Shown here piece after piece: positions 43,255-52,297 of a stretch of DNA of 64,000 nucleotides. This DNA is from CANHCC01 sp040381555. Lineage in GTDB: Bacteria > Bacteroidota > Bacteroidia > J057 > RFSG01. The notes below the pieces were generated by a model. It made no database searches. It had not been told where the DNA came from and saw only the letters and a list, made by a program, of their open reading frames with translations. The stretch is taken from NCBI GenBank assembly GCA_040381555.1, contig JBEIHC010000002.1, positions 3,921 to 67,920 on the forward strand. The letters are read 5' to 3'. Positions within the stretch are counted from its first letter, which is position 1. Each line of letters begins with the position of its first letter. A program made the translations under genes and the position numbers.

Positions 43255-43619
43255 AACAAACCTTTTGCGCAGCAATCCACAAACTACAATTGCTCCTGTC
43301 CGGATTTTAGGAAAACGATAGCTTTATTCTTCTTCAACACTGCGCATCAAGACCAAGTAATTTTCACAAAATTCAGAAGGTCAACCATTTAGGGATTACT
43401 CAGAATCTATTGGCAAAAAATAGGTTTACCCTAAACCGAAGTTTACCCTAAGCCACGATTATAATTTCTAGAAATTTTTTAAAATTGATTGTATAATTAA
43501 TGCACGCTTTTTATTGGTTTATGCAATAACCCCTTGCTTTTAAAGAACATTAATATGTCTGTAATTCAGCAATAGTAAGGATTTATACTTTCTGAGTACG
43601 CCCTATTTATATGTGAATA
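43255..43619. other. Intergenic region between holB and queA, no gene
   Basis: A GTTTACCCTAA sequence occurs twice about 16 bases apart at 43424-43452, and an inverted GGTTTA/TAAACC pair overlaps it. No gene or terminator is apparent. Confidence 0.4.
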
Positions 43620-44807
43620 TTACCAAACTAACCAAGACGAATCCCCATAACTTAGGAATCTATACTCATTCTCCAGTGCCGTTTGATATACTGCTCTCCA
43701 GTCAGATCCTATCAGGGCTTCCACCAACACTAATAAGGTGGAGTTGGGTTGATGAAAATTGGTCAATAAAGAATCTGCATTTTGTACCTTGTATCCAGGA
43801 AGAATATAAATTTCTGTTTCTCCGGAAATATACTCAAGTTGCTCTCTGTTCATTTTTTCAAGAATTTCCATCATAGCCTCTTGTCTATCAGGTAGTTTAT
43901 TTCCTTTTTGCTCGTAGGGAAATAACTTAGGAATAAAAAAGGCTGCATTGGGATTGTTCTTAAGCAACACACCATACCAATATAAACTCTCCAATGTTCG
44001 TAAGGCTGTCGTTCCGATTGCGATTCGATGTCGGGTGTCCTTAATCAAAGATTTGATTGTTTCCCGAGAAATCACAATTTGCTCTTTATGCATGGCATGA
44101 TTTTTATAATCCTCTGCCTGCAAAGGTTGAAAAGTTCCTGCACTTACATGCAGTGTCAGATGAGCCATTCCAGACCCTCCATCTTTGAATTGAGATAAAA
44201 TTTCCGGAGTAAAATGCAGTCCTGCGGTTGGAGCGGCAACAGCACCCTCTTGTTTAGCATATACAGTCTGATAGTTTATGCTATCGCTCTCTTCTGTGTC
44301 GCGATTCAGATAAGGGGGAATGGGTATTTTTCCCACTTGCTCCAAGACTTCCCACCAGAGTGTTTTTTCCGGTTGCCAGGTAAAGGAAACTATTCTTTCT
44401 TCCAGATTTTCAAGAGTTGCTCGAAGGTATCCTCCGGATGGAAGGAGTAACTCTAGTACTTCGCCCTCTTTCCATTTTTTAAGATTACCAATCATCGCTT
44501 TCCAGGTTGCTGTGCCTTCTGCTTGCATTGCCAATTGAAACAAAGGAGAGGGTTGTATGGGCTCAAGAAGAAAAACTTCAATCCGAGCACCTGAGGTTCT
44601 ATGAAATATAATCCTAGCAGGAATTACCCGAGTATCGTTGAAAACCAATTGTTTATCAAAACCTGTCAGCTGTGGTAAATCCTGAAATACATGGTGCGAA
44701 ATAACTCCCTTCTGATAAACAAGCAATTTAGAAGACGCCCGATTTTCCAAAGGATATTTTGCAATGCGCTCATCCGGGAGCTCATAAAAGAATTGATTGA
44801 CATGCAT
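43620..44807 (-). CDS. queA: S-adenosylmethionine:tRNA ribosyltransferase-isomerase
   Basis: QueA transfers and isomerises the ribose of SAM onto preQ1 at tRNA position 34, making epoxyqueuosine. The 395-residue protein has 'FNDTRVIPARIIFHRTSGARIEVFLLEP', 'YQTVYAKQEGAVAAPTAGLHFT' and 'TTALRTLESL', all conserved. It is longer than the usual 340-360 residues of E. coli QueA, like the longer paralog seen in several Bacteroidota. No other queuosine gene lies here. Confidence 0.93.
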   Translation of the reverse strand: MHVNQFFYELPDERIAKYPLENRASSKLLVYQKGVISHHVFQDLPQLTGFDKQLVFNDTRVIPARIIFHRTSGARIEVFLLEPIQPSPLFQLAMQAEGTATWKAMIGNLKKWKEGEVLELLLPSGGYLRATLENLEERIVSFTWQPEKTLWWEVLEQVGKIPIPPYLNRDTEESDSINYQTVYAKQEGAVAAPTAGLHFTPEILSQFKDGGSGMAHLTLHVSAGTFQPLQAEDYKNHAMHKEQIVISRETIKSLIKDTRHRIAIGTTALRTLESLYWYGVLLKNNPNAAFFIPKLFPYEQKGNKLPDRQEAMMEILEKMNREQLEYISGETEIYILPGYKVQNADSLLTNFHQPNSTLLVLVEALIGSDWRAVYQTALENEYRFLSYGDSSWLVW

Positions 44808-44829
44808 GAATAGTGCGGTTAATTCAGCG

Positions 44830-44837
44830 CAAAATTA
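44830..44837 (-). promoter_or_regulatory. -7 promoter element of queA
   Basis: TAATTTTG on the minus strand fits TAnnTTTG, 22 nt before the ATG at 44807. Confidence 0.55.
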
Positions 44838-45102
44838 AGGGATATGATGTGCTTTTACATAGGTAAAAGTGGCTATTCAATTCTTGGCTACTTAGAATTC
44901 AAAAAAAGTAAAAGGAAGTACAAAGCATTAGGCCAAGTAATTAGGATGCATAATCATTCAAAAAACTGATATAAATCATAAAGCTCAAAACAAACATAAA
45001 TGCTAATAAACATTTGATTCATAACATATTAAGATATATCCAGATTGAAATAGGCTCCAACACTTCTCTATTAAAAACACAGGTAGGATTTAAAAAAACC
45101 TG

Positions 45103-45110
45103 TAATTTTG
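45103..45110 (+). promoter_or_regulatory. -7 promoter element of the desaturase gene
   Basis: TAATTTTG fits TAnnTTTG and predicts a leader of about 80 nt before the ATG at 45196. Confidence 0.5.
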
Positions 45111-45195
45111 TTTCTATCAATTTAAATCTAACGAACGGAAAAAAGAAAACTTCCGTTTAGGATTGAGTTGTACTTATTGCCTTACCATTTTCTTG

Positions 45196-45933
45196 ATGAT
45201 CATCTACATTTTCTTTTTCGCTCACTGGTATCTTTCCTTATTCACCCAGTCATTCTTTCATCATCGTTACTCTGCTCACAGACAATTCACTATGTCCCCT
45301 TTCATGGAGAAAGTGTTTTATTTTCTGTCCTGGATATTTCAGGGTAGTTCCTATTTGAGTCCCAGGGCCTATGGAATTTTACATCGTATGCATCATGCTC
45401 ATACAGATACTCCACAGGACCCACACTCCCCGAAATATGATGGCACATTATTCAAAATGATGTGGAAGACAAAGAATATCTATAACGATATCTTATACAA
45501 TCGTTTTTCCATAGAAAGTCAATATTTAAAGAATTTGCCCGTTTGGGAGGGCATGGATCGTTTGGCGGATTCTTGGGTTAGCCGCTTATTCTGGTCAGCA
45601 TTCTATATTGCTTTCTATGTGTATTTTGTAGAAATGCCTGAACATTGGTATCAATTTTTTTTATTACCCATTCATTTTGTCATGGGTCCTTTCCATGGTG
45701 CGGTTATCAATTGGTTTGCCCATAAGTATGGATACCGGAATCATGAATTGGAAGATACATCTCGTAATTTGATGTTTCCAGACATATTAATGTGGGGAGA
45801 AGGGTATCATAATAATCATCATAAATTTCCTTCCCGCGCGAATTTTGGTACCAAATGGTATGAAATAGACCCTATGTACCCCTTGATTATTCTATTTAGC
45901 AAGGTGGGAATCATCAAAATGGCTCGGGCATAA
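45196..45933 (+). CDS. Acyl-CoA/fatty acid desaturase
   Basis: The 245-residue membrane protein has the three histidine boxes of membrane di-iron desaturases: FHHRYSAH near the N-terminus, HRMHHAHTDT in the middle and 'GEGYHNNHHKFPSRA' near the C-terminus, with membrane helices between. It introduces a double bond into fatty acyl chains, probably adjusting membrane fluidity. The size suits the short bacterial type rather than sphingolipid hydroxylases. Start ATG at 45196; an upstream TTG at 45163 is in frame but less likely. Confidence 0.9.
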   Translation: MIIYIFFFAHWYLSLFTQSFFHHRYSAHRQFTMSPFMEKVFYFLSWIFQGSSYLSPRAYGILHRMHHAHTDTPQDPHSPKYDGTLFKMMWKTKNIYNDILYNRFSIESQYLKNLPVWEGMDRLADSWVSRLFWSAFYIAFYVYFVEMPEHWYQFFLLPIHFVMGPFHGAVINWFAHKYGYRNHELEDTSRNLMFPDILMWGEGYHNNHHKFPSRANFGTKWYEIDPMYPLIILFSKVGIIKMARA

Positions 45934-46047
45934 GCCAGACAGTTAAGCTACAGAGTATCTGTAATTAACTGCCTGACTTTCCACCCGCCTGTGTCGAAGT
46001 AATTCACGACACTTTCATCCACATTCCGTATAATTTATCGGATTTCG

Positions 46048-47019
46048 TTAGGCCACTAGAACATCTTTCAAAGCGGCAGGGGGCTGTAGGTAAAGACGGC
46101 AAAGACGCAGGGTTTCCATCTCCAGACCCAGCACCTCATGTGCAGTGCTCAGTCGTTTATCTTCAGCTTCGCGGAAGTACCGGATCGCCCGGTGCAGGGT
46201 ATTTCTGTCCACCTGCTTCTCAATCCAGGCACGCACATCAATTTCTCCGCATAAGTGAAGTTTTTCAAGATAGCCTCTTACCGTGGACTCTTTGATGCCC
46301 TTCATTCGAGCGATATCATGGGAGTCCATTCCTTGTTCAAACAGAGTTTTGGTTTCCTGAAATGTTGGTCTGACAACCGATTTGAACACGCGACTTACGG
46401 CCCGCATTTTTTCCTGATTTTGGAAAGATTGAATCACTTCCAAAATTCGGGTGCCATACTGTTTTACTTTCCAGGGTCCAATCCCATAAACCTGAAGCAA
46501 CTCCTGTTCACTTCCAGGCCTGGCAATGCATAAATGCAGAAGGGTTGTCTCCGTAAATACTGCCCGGGAAGCTTTACCTTCCTCCTGAGCAATTTTCTCC
46601 CGCAAATCATACAGTCTATAACGCAGCCTTAACTCCGGCTTGCCTGGAAAAATTTTTTCTCCTCGGTGAAATAAATCATCCGGCTTCTCCAAAAAATCCT
46701 TTCCAACTCGACTAGTACGAACTAAGGGATACTCTCCCGTAGACTGATACAGCAATCCTTTCCGAATTAAAAAACACAAAAACTCCTTTGCCTGATACCG
46801 GCTTAAATGCATTAAAGACCCAAAAGTCTCTATGCTTCCATGTTCCGGTCTACGAAATTTCATTTCAATGTCTCCCGTTAAGAGTTGGATTAAATAACCC
46901 ATCCCATAACGACCTTCGGTCAAAACCGCTGTCTTCAGCGCACACACTGCCATCTCTGTCAGGTTCTGATCACCTGGGCAGCCAACGGCCTCACTGCCAT
47001 TCTTTTTTTTTGTTTCCAT
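46048..47019 (-). CDS. RecQ C-terminal-like protein (RQC, HRDC and HTH domains, no helicase)
   Basis: The product (323 residues from ATG 47019) lacks a helicase domain. It begins in the region just after the zinc ligands of RecQ, with an RQC winged-helix domain ('RYGMGYLIQLLTGDIEM', about 20-125), an HRDC domain ('RYRLYDLREKIAQEEGKASRAVF', 'IGPWKVKQYG', about 135-215) and an HTH_40-type helix-turn-helix ('DIARMKGIKESTVRGYLEKL', about 225-275). It should bind DNA, including structured DNA, but cannot unwind it. An upstream ATG (47040) and GTG (47091) are in frame, but a perfect AGGAGG five bases before 47019 sets the start. A9 follows the first codons. Standalone gene between unrelated neighbours. 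Confidence 0.82.
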   Translation of the reverse strand: METKKKNGSEAVGCPGDQNLTEMAVCALKTAVLTEGRYGMGYLIQLLTGDIEMKFRRPEHGSIETFGSLMHLSRYQAKEFLCFLIRKGLLYQSTGEYPLVRTSRVGKDFLEKPDDLFHRGEKIFPGKPELRLRYRLYDLREKIAQEEGKASRAVFTETTLLHLCIARPGSEQELLQVYGIGPWKVKQYGTRILEVIQSFQNQEKMRAVSRVFKSVVRPTFQETKTLFEQGMDSHDIARMKGIKESTVRGYLEKLHLCGEIDVRAWIEKQVDRNTLHRAIRYFREAEDKRLSTAHEVLGLEMETLRLCRLYLQPPAALKDVLVA

Positions 47020-47024
47020 TGTAT

Positions 47025-47030
47025 CCTCCT
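47025..47030 (-). promoter_or_regulatory. Strong Shine-Dalgarno sequence AGGAGG
   Basis: On the minus strand AGGAGG (extended GAGGAGG) precedes ATG 47019 with a 5-nt spacer. Such a site is exceptional in this window, where other genes show none. Confidence 0.8.
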
Positions 47031-47367
47031 CTTTGTACATGATGACGCTAAGTTCGGGGGCAATTCCAGAATTCTTTACGGACAAATTCACTCAAAATTC
47101 TACCCTTTTGAGCATCCTTAAAAATAGATAATAAAATAATTTATTTTGATAGGTAGCTGATTATAAAGGTTTTAGTTTCGGACATTTCAAGCATGTTTTT
47201 ACTCCATTTTCCTTAATAATAAATTTTTACCATTACTGACGAATACCCTAAACTGAGCTTTCAAAACCTTATTCCTATACTCTCAAGGCTTTTAATTCAA
47301 ATAGAGATTCAAAGTTTCTTCTATATTTGAGTAATCCCGATAAGAACCCTTAATTTTATACCAAATT
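47031..47367. other. Divergent intergenic region, no gene
   Basis: Separates the RecQ-tail gene from the DUF5686 gene. It is A+T-rich in its middle part; no clean TAnnTTTG is seen for either gene. Confidence 0.4.
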
Positions 47368-49872
47368 GTGAAACTCCCTCATGCAACCTTATGGCTCCTC
47401 TGCATATTGGTTGGGTTTTATCCCTGCCAGTTAGCCTTTGCCCAAACACAGATACAAATTTCGGGAACTGTGCAGGAAGAAGATACAGGTGAACCCCTTG
47501 CTTTTTGTAGGATACGCTTAGACTCCACCTCTATTGGATCCATGAGTAATGATGAAGGGGGGTTTACTCTTTCAGCGCCTCCTGGCACCTATACACTCAT
47601 TGCTTATTTTGTAGGCTATAAACCTTGGAAGAAAACAATTATCCTCACAGCAGGAAACCCAGCTATTCATTTAGATATTAAACTGCAAATTAATGACCTA
47701 ATCGAAGAAATTCTTATTACTGGAAAATCCGTTAATCCTGCCCATAGGATAATCCAAAATGCGATTGCTAACCGAAAATATAATTCGTTTGAAAAAATCG
47801 ACGCATACGAGTATTCGGCCTATAACAAAATGGTTATAAGTATGGATAAAATAACTGATGCATTTCTGAATCAACGATTATTGCGTAAAGCCTCAGGTGT
47901 ATTAGAATCAATTAAACAGGATTCTGCCGTTCAGGATTCTGGAAAATATAAATTAGCCGTGTTTGTTTCTGAAAGTATGTCAAAAGCTTATTTCTGCAAA
48001 CCCGGACAAGCAAAGGAAGAAATACAGGCCGTGAAAACATCGGGTGTTGCCAGTAGTGAATATAACCTGCTGAACTCCATGGTGACCAACCTAAGTATCT
48101 ATGATAATTTTGTGGTTATTCTGGAAAAACAATTTATGAGTCCTATTGCGGAAGGGGCTTTTTCTAATTACGATTATTTTATTCGGAATATTCAAACAGA
48201 AGGTACAGATACTTTATGGGGAATAGAAATAATTCCCAGAAGAAAATATGATAAGGTTTTTAAAGGAACAATTTATATCGACAATAAAGACTGGGCTGTT
48301 AATAGAATTGATCTCACCATGAACGATAATCCCAATATCAATTTTATTGAGGATATTCGCATTCGTCAAACTTTTTATAAGCAGGATAGCTTTTGGATTC
48401 CAAGTCTGATGGATGTAGAGGTTAATTTTATTAATGGGATTATTAAAGGTAAACAAGGAGATGGACCTGGACTAATTGGTCGGGTTTCTTCTTATCGCTT
48501 TGACTATACCCTCAACAAACCGCGTAAGCCGACATTTTACAAGCAGGAGGCTGTTGAATTTGAACAAGGAGCTGAGAGGTTTGGAAATGACACAACCTAT
48601 TGGAAAAACAATCGGGTAATACCCTTAGATCGTTCTGAACAACTCGGGTATGCCTTAGTAGATTCCTTACAAAGCAGAGGGTTTCTGGACTTTTACATAA
48701 ATGCAATTAGACTCGTTACCTTCGGAATGAAGGAGTTTAAGTATTTTGACCTAGGTCCTTATTTTTATATTTTTGGCTTCAATCAGGTTGAAGGTCCACG
48801 CACCCGAATTGGATTATACAGTCGTAGTGAATTAAGTAAATTCGCCTACTTTGGAGGTCATATAGCTTATGGTCTCTGGGATCAGCGCTACAAGTATAAT
48901 GGTTATGTCAAATTTCGCTTGAATCAAAAGCCAAAATTTGAAATCGGCGCTTCCCGTACACAAGAAGTCGAGCAAACAGGATTCTTTGATTTCATCAATA
49001 ACGGCTCAAGTTTGTTAGCAACTATGCTCAGGCGTGTCCCGTTCATGCAATTGAATTACTTTACAGAAAACAAGGTATTTATCAATTGGGATGTTTCCAG
49101 AGGAATTGCTGCGAACTTCTACCTGAGAAATAAATTTTTTGAGCCTGCCTTCACCTTCCCTTTTCGATTTGAATATCCGGAGAGTGGATTATTCGGCCGA
49201 AATTATACTATTACCGAAGCTGCACTGAATTTTCGAATCTCTTTTAAAGAAAGATATATTATGCGCGATGGAAATAAGATTTATATCAGCACGAAATTTC
49301 CTGTATTTAATCTGTTTGCCGCTTATGGACGCCCGGGAATATTTGGAGGTGACTTTGAATATCGAAAATGTAATTTGAACATTTCGGATAAAGTACGGGT
49401 AGGACGATTCGGATATACTGCCTATCATCTGAATGTGGGAAAAATCTGGGGAACCCTACCCTATCCTTCTTTGTATGTATTTCAGGGAAATCAAACTTGG
49501 GGATTTGACCCGCGAGGATATAACTTAATGAATTATCTAGAATTTGTAGCAGATGAATATATTTCTGTAGCGCTAGATCATCACTTGGAAGGGTGGGTGT
49601 GGAATAAATTTCCCGCATTGCGTAAACTGAAATTTAAAGAGGTGCTCACTGCTCGATTGGCCTATGGAAGCCTCAACGATAAGAATCTTGCTTTTAACCT
49701 TTCCTCTCAACAAATGGTACAAGCTCCTACCCATGTGCCTTATCTTGAAACCGGTATGGGAATCGAAAACATATTAAAAGTGTTGCGGGTAGACGCAGTA
49801 TGGCGATTAAATTATCATGTACCAACCGCCAATCGTTTTGGAATACGATTCTATTTGACTTTACAATTCTGA
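47368..49872 (+). CDS. DUF5686/carboxypeptidase regulatory-like outer-membrane protein
   Basis: The 834-residue protein has a signal peptide (cleavage after AFAQ, near residue 26), a carboxypeptidase-D-like regulatory domain (about 30-115: 'ISGTVQEEDTGEPLAFCRI'), then the DUF5686 region with 'IPRRKYDKVFKGTIYID' and 'DNPNINF', and a C-terminal beta-barrel of aromatic strands. It is an outer-membrane protein of the DUF5686 group, whose function is unsettled. The start is GTG at 47368. It is followed by nadB after 59 nt. Confidence 0.85.
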   Translation: MKLPHATLWLLCILVGFYPCQLAFAQTQIQISGTVQEEDTGEPLAFCRIRLDSTSIGSMSNDEGGFTLSAPPGTYTLIAYFVGYKPWKKTIILTAGNPAIHLDIKLQINDLIEEILITGKSVNPAHRIIQNAIANRKYNSFEKIDAYEYSAYNKMVISMDKITDAFLNQRLLRKASGVLESIKQDSAVQDSGKYKLAVFVSESMSKAYFCKPGQAKEEIQAVKTSGVASSEYNLLNSMVTNLSIYDNFVVILEKQFMSPIAEGAFSNYDYFIRNIQTEGTDTLWGIEIIPRRKYDKVFKGTIYIDNKDWAVNRIDLTMNDNPNINFIEDIRIRQTFYKQDSFWIPSLMDVEVNFINGIIKGKQGDGPGLIGRVSSYRFDYTLNKPRKPTFYKQEAVEFEQGAERFGNDTTYWKNNRVIPLDRSEQLGYALVDSLQSRGFLDFYINAIRLVTFGMKEFKYFDLGPYFYIFGFNQVEGPRTRIGLYSRSELSKFAYFGGHIAYGLWDQRYKYNGYVKFRLNQKPKFEIGASRTQEVEQTGFFDFINNGSSLLATMLRRVPFMQLNYFTENKVFINWDVSRGIAANFYLRNKFFEPAFTFPFRFEYPESGLFGRNYTITEAALNFRISFKERYIMRDGNKIYISTKFPVFNLFAAYGRPGIFGGDFEYRKCNLNISDKVRVGRFGYTAYHLNVGKIWGTLPYPSLYVFQGNQTWGFDPRGYNLMNYLEFVADEYISVALDHHLEGWVWNKFPALRKLKFKEVLTARLAYGSLNDKNLAFNLSSQQMVQAPTHVPYLETGMGIENILKVLRVDAVWRLNYHVPTANRFGIRFYLTLQF

Positions 49873-49931
49873 TGAACAATTTTATTTGTACACTTTTAAA
49901 ACCATAAACTTTATCCCTTCAACTATTTCTT

Positions 49932-51524
49932 ATGATTTATAAATCCCCTGTACTCATTGCTGGATCTGGTGTAGCTGGATTATTTTTAGCCTTGAAGCTG
50001 GCTAAGTTTACCAAAGTGCTTTTGATAACTAAAACGGAAATTACGGAAAGTAATACTCGATATGCACAGGGAGGTATTGCCGGCGTGTTTTCTGGTCAGG
50101 ATAGTTTTGAGAAGCATGTGCAGGATACTCTAACTGCTGGTGATGGTTTGTGTAAAATTGAAACCGTACAAAAAGTAGTAGAGCAAGGGCCTGCTCGAAT
50201 TAGAGAACTTATGGAAATAGGAGCACGATTTGACCGTCAGGATGATGGAAGTCTTCTATTGGCTAAAGAAGGGGGGCATTCAGAAAGTCGAATTTTACAT
50301 TCGCATGACGCTACGGGGGCAGAAATAGAGCGGGCTTTAGTGGAAGCTGTTCGCAATCACCCAAACATTACTGTACATGAACATGTTTTTGCTGTCGATT
50401 TAATTACCCAGCATCATTTGGGCATGTATATTAATAGAGGGTATGATGGGATTGAATGTTATGGCATGTATGCCCTTGAAATCGCGAATAGGGAAATTCA
50501 CACCTATCTGGCAGCTCATGTAATACTCGCTACTGGCGGCGCTGGAAATGTCTATGCCAATACAACCAACCCTGCAGTAGCAACGGGAGATGGAATTGCC
50601 ATGGCTCTAAGAGCAAAGGCCAGAATTGCTAATATGGAATTTTGTCAGTTTCATCCAACCGCACTGTTCGATCCGGGTATGCGTCCCGCTTTCTTAATTA
50701 CCGAAGCTTTGAGAGGAAAGGGTGCCATATTAAAAAATGGCTGGAGCAAAGAACCTTTCATGCAAAAATATGATGCCCGACTCAGTCTCGCACCCAGAGA
50801 TATTGTTGCTCGTGCCATTGATAGTGAAATGAAAGCCAGTGGAACCGACTTTGTTTGGCTGGATGCTACCCATATTCCCGCAGAGGAACTCAAACATGAG
50901 TTCCCTATGATTTATGAAACCTGCCTCTCAAAAGGAATTGACATTACCAAACAAATGATTCCGGTGGTACCTGCTATGCACTATCTATGCGGGGGTATTG
51001 ATACCGATGCATCTGGTAGAACCTCCATCCGAAACTTATTTGCTTGCGGTGAATGCAGTCATACAGGACTGCATGGGGCCAATCGTTTAGCATCCAATAG
51101 CTTGTTAGAAGGAATCGTTTATGCAGGCATTATCGCAGAGTATATTCAAGAGAATGGAACAGATGCGACCATTCCAGATGACATACCAGCTTGGAACGAT
51201 TCTAACACACTCAATACAGATGAGTGGATTTTAGTCTCACATAACTTTAGAGAAGTTCAAAATATTATGTCCAATTATGTAGGTATCGTTCGAAGTAATG
51301 CCCGATTAGAAAGAGCCATGCGCCGCATACACTTAATTTATGAAGAAACAGAAAGCTTTTATCACAAACATAAACTTTCGCCTGAATTGTGTGAGCTTCG
51401 AAATATCATTGCCTGTGCCTACCTTATTGTCAAATGTGCTCAGATACGGAAAGAAAGTAGAGGCCTGCATTTTACCACAGATTTTTTAGAAAAAAGAAAA
51501 CAAGTTTGGAATACATTCGTATAA
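49932..51524 (+). CDS. nadB: L-aspartate oxidase
   Basis: NadB oxidises L-aspartate to iminoaspartate with FAD, the first step of NAD synthesis. The 530-residue flavoenzyme has the FAD-binding AGSGVAGLFLALKL, 'NTRYAQGGIAGV', the 'GGHSESRILHSHDATG' active-site segment with the His and Arg, 'HPTALFDPGMRPAFLITEALRGKGA' and the C-terminal helical domain. No nadA or nadC gene lies next to it. terC follows 15 nt later, with its own promoter element overlapping the nadB stop. Confidence 0.96.
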   Translation: MIYKSPVLIAGSGVAGLFLALKLAKFTKVLLITKTEITESNTRYAQGGIAGVFSGQDSFEKHVQDTLTAGDGLCKIETVQKVVEQGPARIRELMEIGARFDRQDDGSLLLAKEGGHSESRILHSHDATGAEIERALVEAVRNHPNITVHEHVFAVDLITQHHLGMYINRGYDGIECYGMYALEIANREIHTYLAAHVILATGGAGNVYANTTNPAVATGDGIAMALRAKARIANMEFCQFHPTALFDPGMRPAFLITEALRGKGAILKNGWSKEPFMQKYDARLSLAPRDIVARAIDSEMKASGTDFVWLDATHIPAEELKHEFPMIYETCLSKGIDITKQMIPVVPAMHYLCGGIDTDASGRTSIRNLFACGECSHTGLHGANRLASNSLLEGIVYAGIIAEYIQENGTDATIPDDIPAWNDSNTLNTDEWILVSHNFREVQNIMSNYVGIVRSNARLERAMRRIHLIYEETESFYHKHKLSPELCELRNIIACAYLIVKCAQIRKESRGLHFTTDFLEKRKQVWNTFV

Positions 51525-51529
51525 CTTTG
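51522..51529 (+). promoter_or_regulatory. -7 promoter element of terC overlapping the nadB stop codon
   Basis: TAACTTTG fits TAnnTTTG. Its first three bases are the TAA stop of nadB, and it ends 10 nt before the terC ATG at 51540. Confidence 0.55.
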
Positions 51530-51539
51530 CGATAAAATT

Positions 51540-52283
51540 ATGGATCTATTTACACATCCGGAATTCTGGATAAGCCTGCTCACACTTACCCTGATGGAAA
51601 TTGTCCTCGGGATTGACAATATTATCTTTATCTCCATTATTGCAGGACGACTCCCAAAATCAGAACAAAAGCGCGCCCGAATGCTGGGATTGAGTTTAGC
51701 TCTGATTATACGGATTATTCTCCTTTTATTCATTTCTTGGCTGGCAGGATTAACGGAACCTGTTATTACCGTATTAGACCAAGGATTTAGTGCCAGAGAT
51801 TTAATTATGATGGGGGGAGGATTATTCTTACTAGGAAAAAGCACCTTGGAAATTCACCATAAATTAGAGGGGGAGGAAAATGAAGAAGGTAAAAAGTTAG
51901 TCAGAGCCTCTTTTAGTCAGATTATTTTTCAGATATTGTTATTAGATATTGTATTCTCCTTAGATTCAATTATTACGGCAATCGGATTGGTTAAAGAAGC
52001 AGGGATCATGATTGCAGCGGTAGTTATTTCAATGATCGTCATGATGATATTTGCAGGGAAAATTGGGGACTTCATTGAAAAACATCCTACCCTTAAAATG
52101 TTGGCCTTGTCTTTTTTATTGATGATTGGATTGGTTTTATTTGCTGAAGGGTTTGGAGTACATGTTCCCAAGGGATATATTTATTTTGCCATGGCCTTTT
52201 CCATATTAGTTGAAATGCTGAACATGCGCATGCTTAGAAAAAACAAGCCAGTACATTTGCGTAGTAAATTTAAGGAAGATTAA
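51540..52283 (+). CDS. TerC family integral membrane protein
   Basis: The 247-residue protein has seven membrane helices with the TerC-family acidic motifs: 'EIVLGIDNIIFISI' in helix 1, and 'DIVFSLDSIITAIGL' in the second half. Family members (Alx/TerC/YkoY) export Mn2+ or load it onto secreted enzymes. The N-terminus 'MDLFTHPEFWISLLTLTLM' is the normal one. Metal specificity is not visible from sequence. Confidence 0.9.
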   Translation: MDLFTHPEFWISLLTLTLMEIVLGIDNIIFISIIAGRLPKSEQKRARMLGLSLALIIRIILLLFISWLAGLTEPVITVLDQGFSARDLIMMGGGLFLLGKSTLEIHHKLEGEENEEGKKLVRASFSQIIFQILLLDIVFSLDSIITAIGLVKEAGIMIAAVVISMIVMMIFAGKIGDFIEKHPTLKMLALSFLLMIGLVLFAEGFGVHVPKGYIYFAMAFSILVEMLNMRMLRKNKPVHLRSKFKED

Positions 52284-52297
52284 TCTGCTTCCATAGG

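Noticed and set aside
46048..47091. Truncated pseudogene of full RecQ
   Set aside because: It has its own start codon, ribosome-binding site and an intact frame, and no helicase remnant is upstream.
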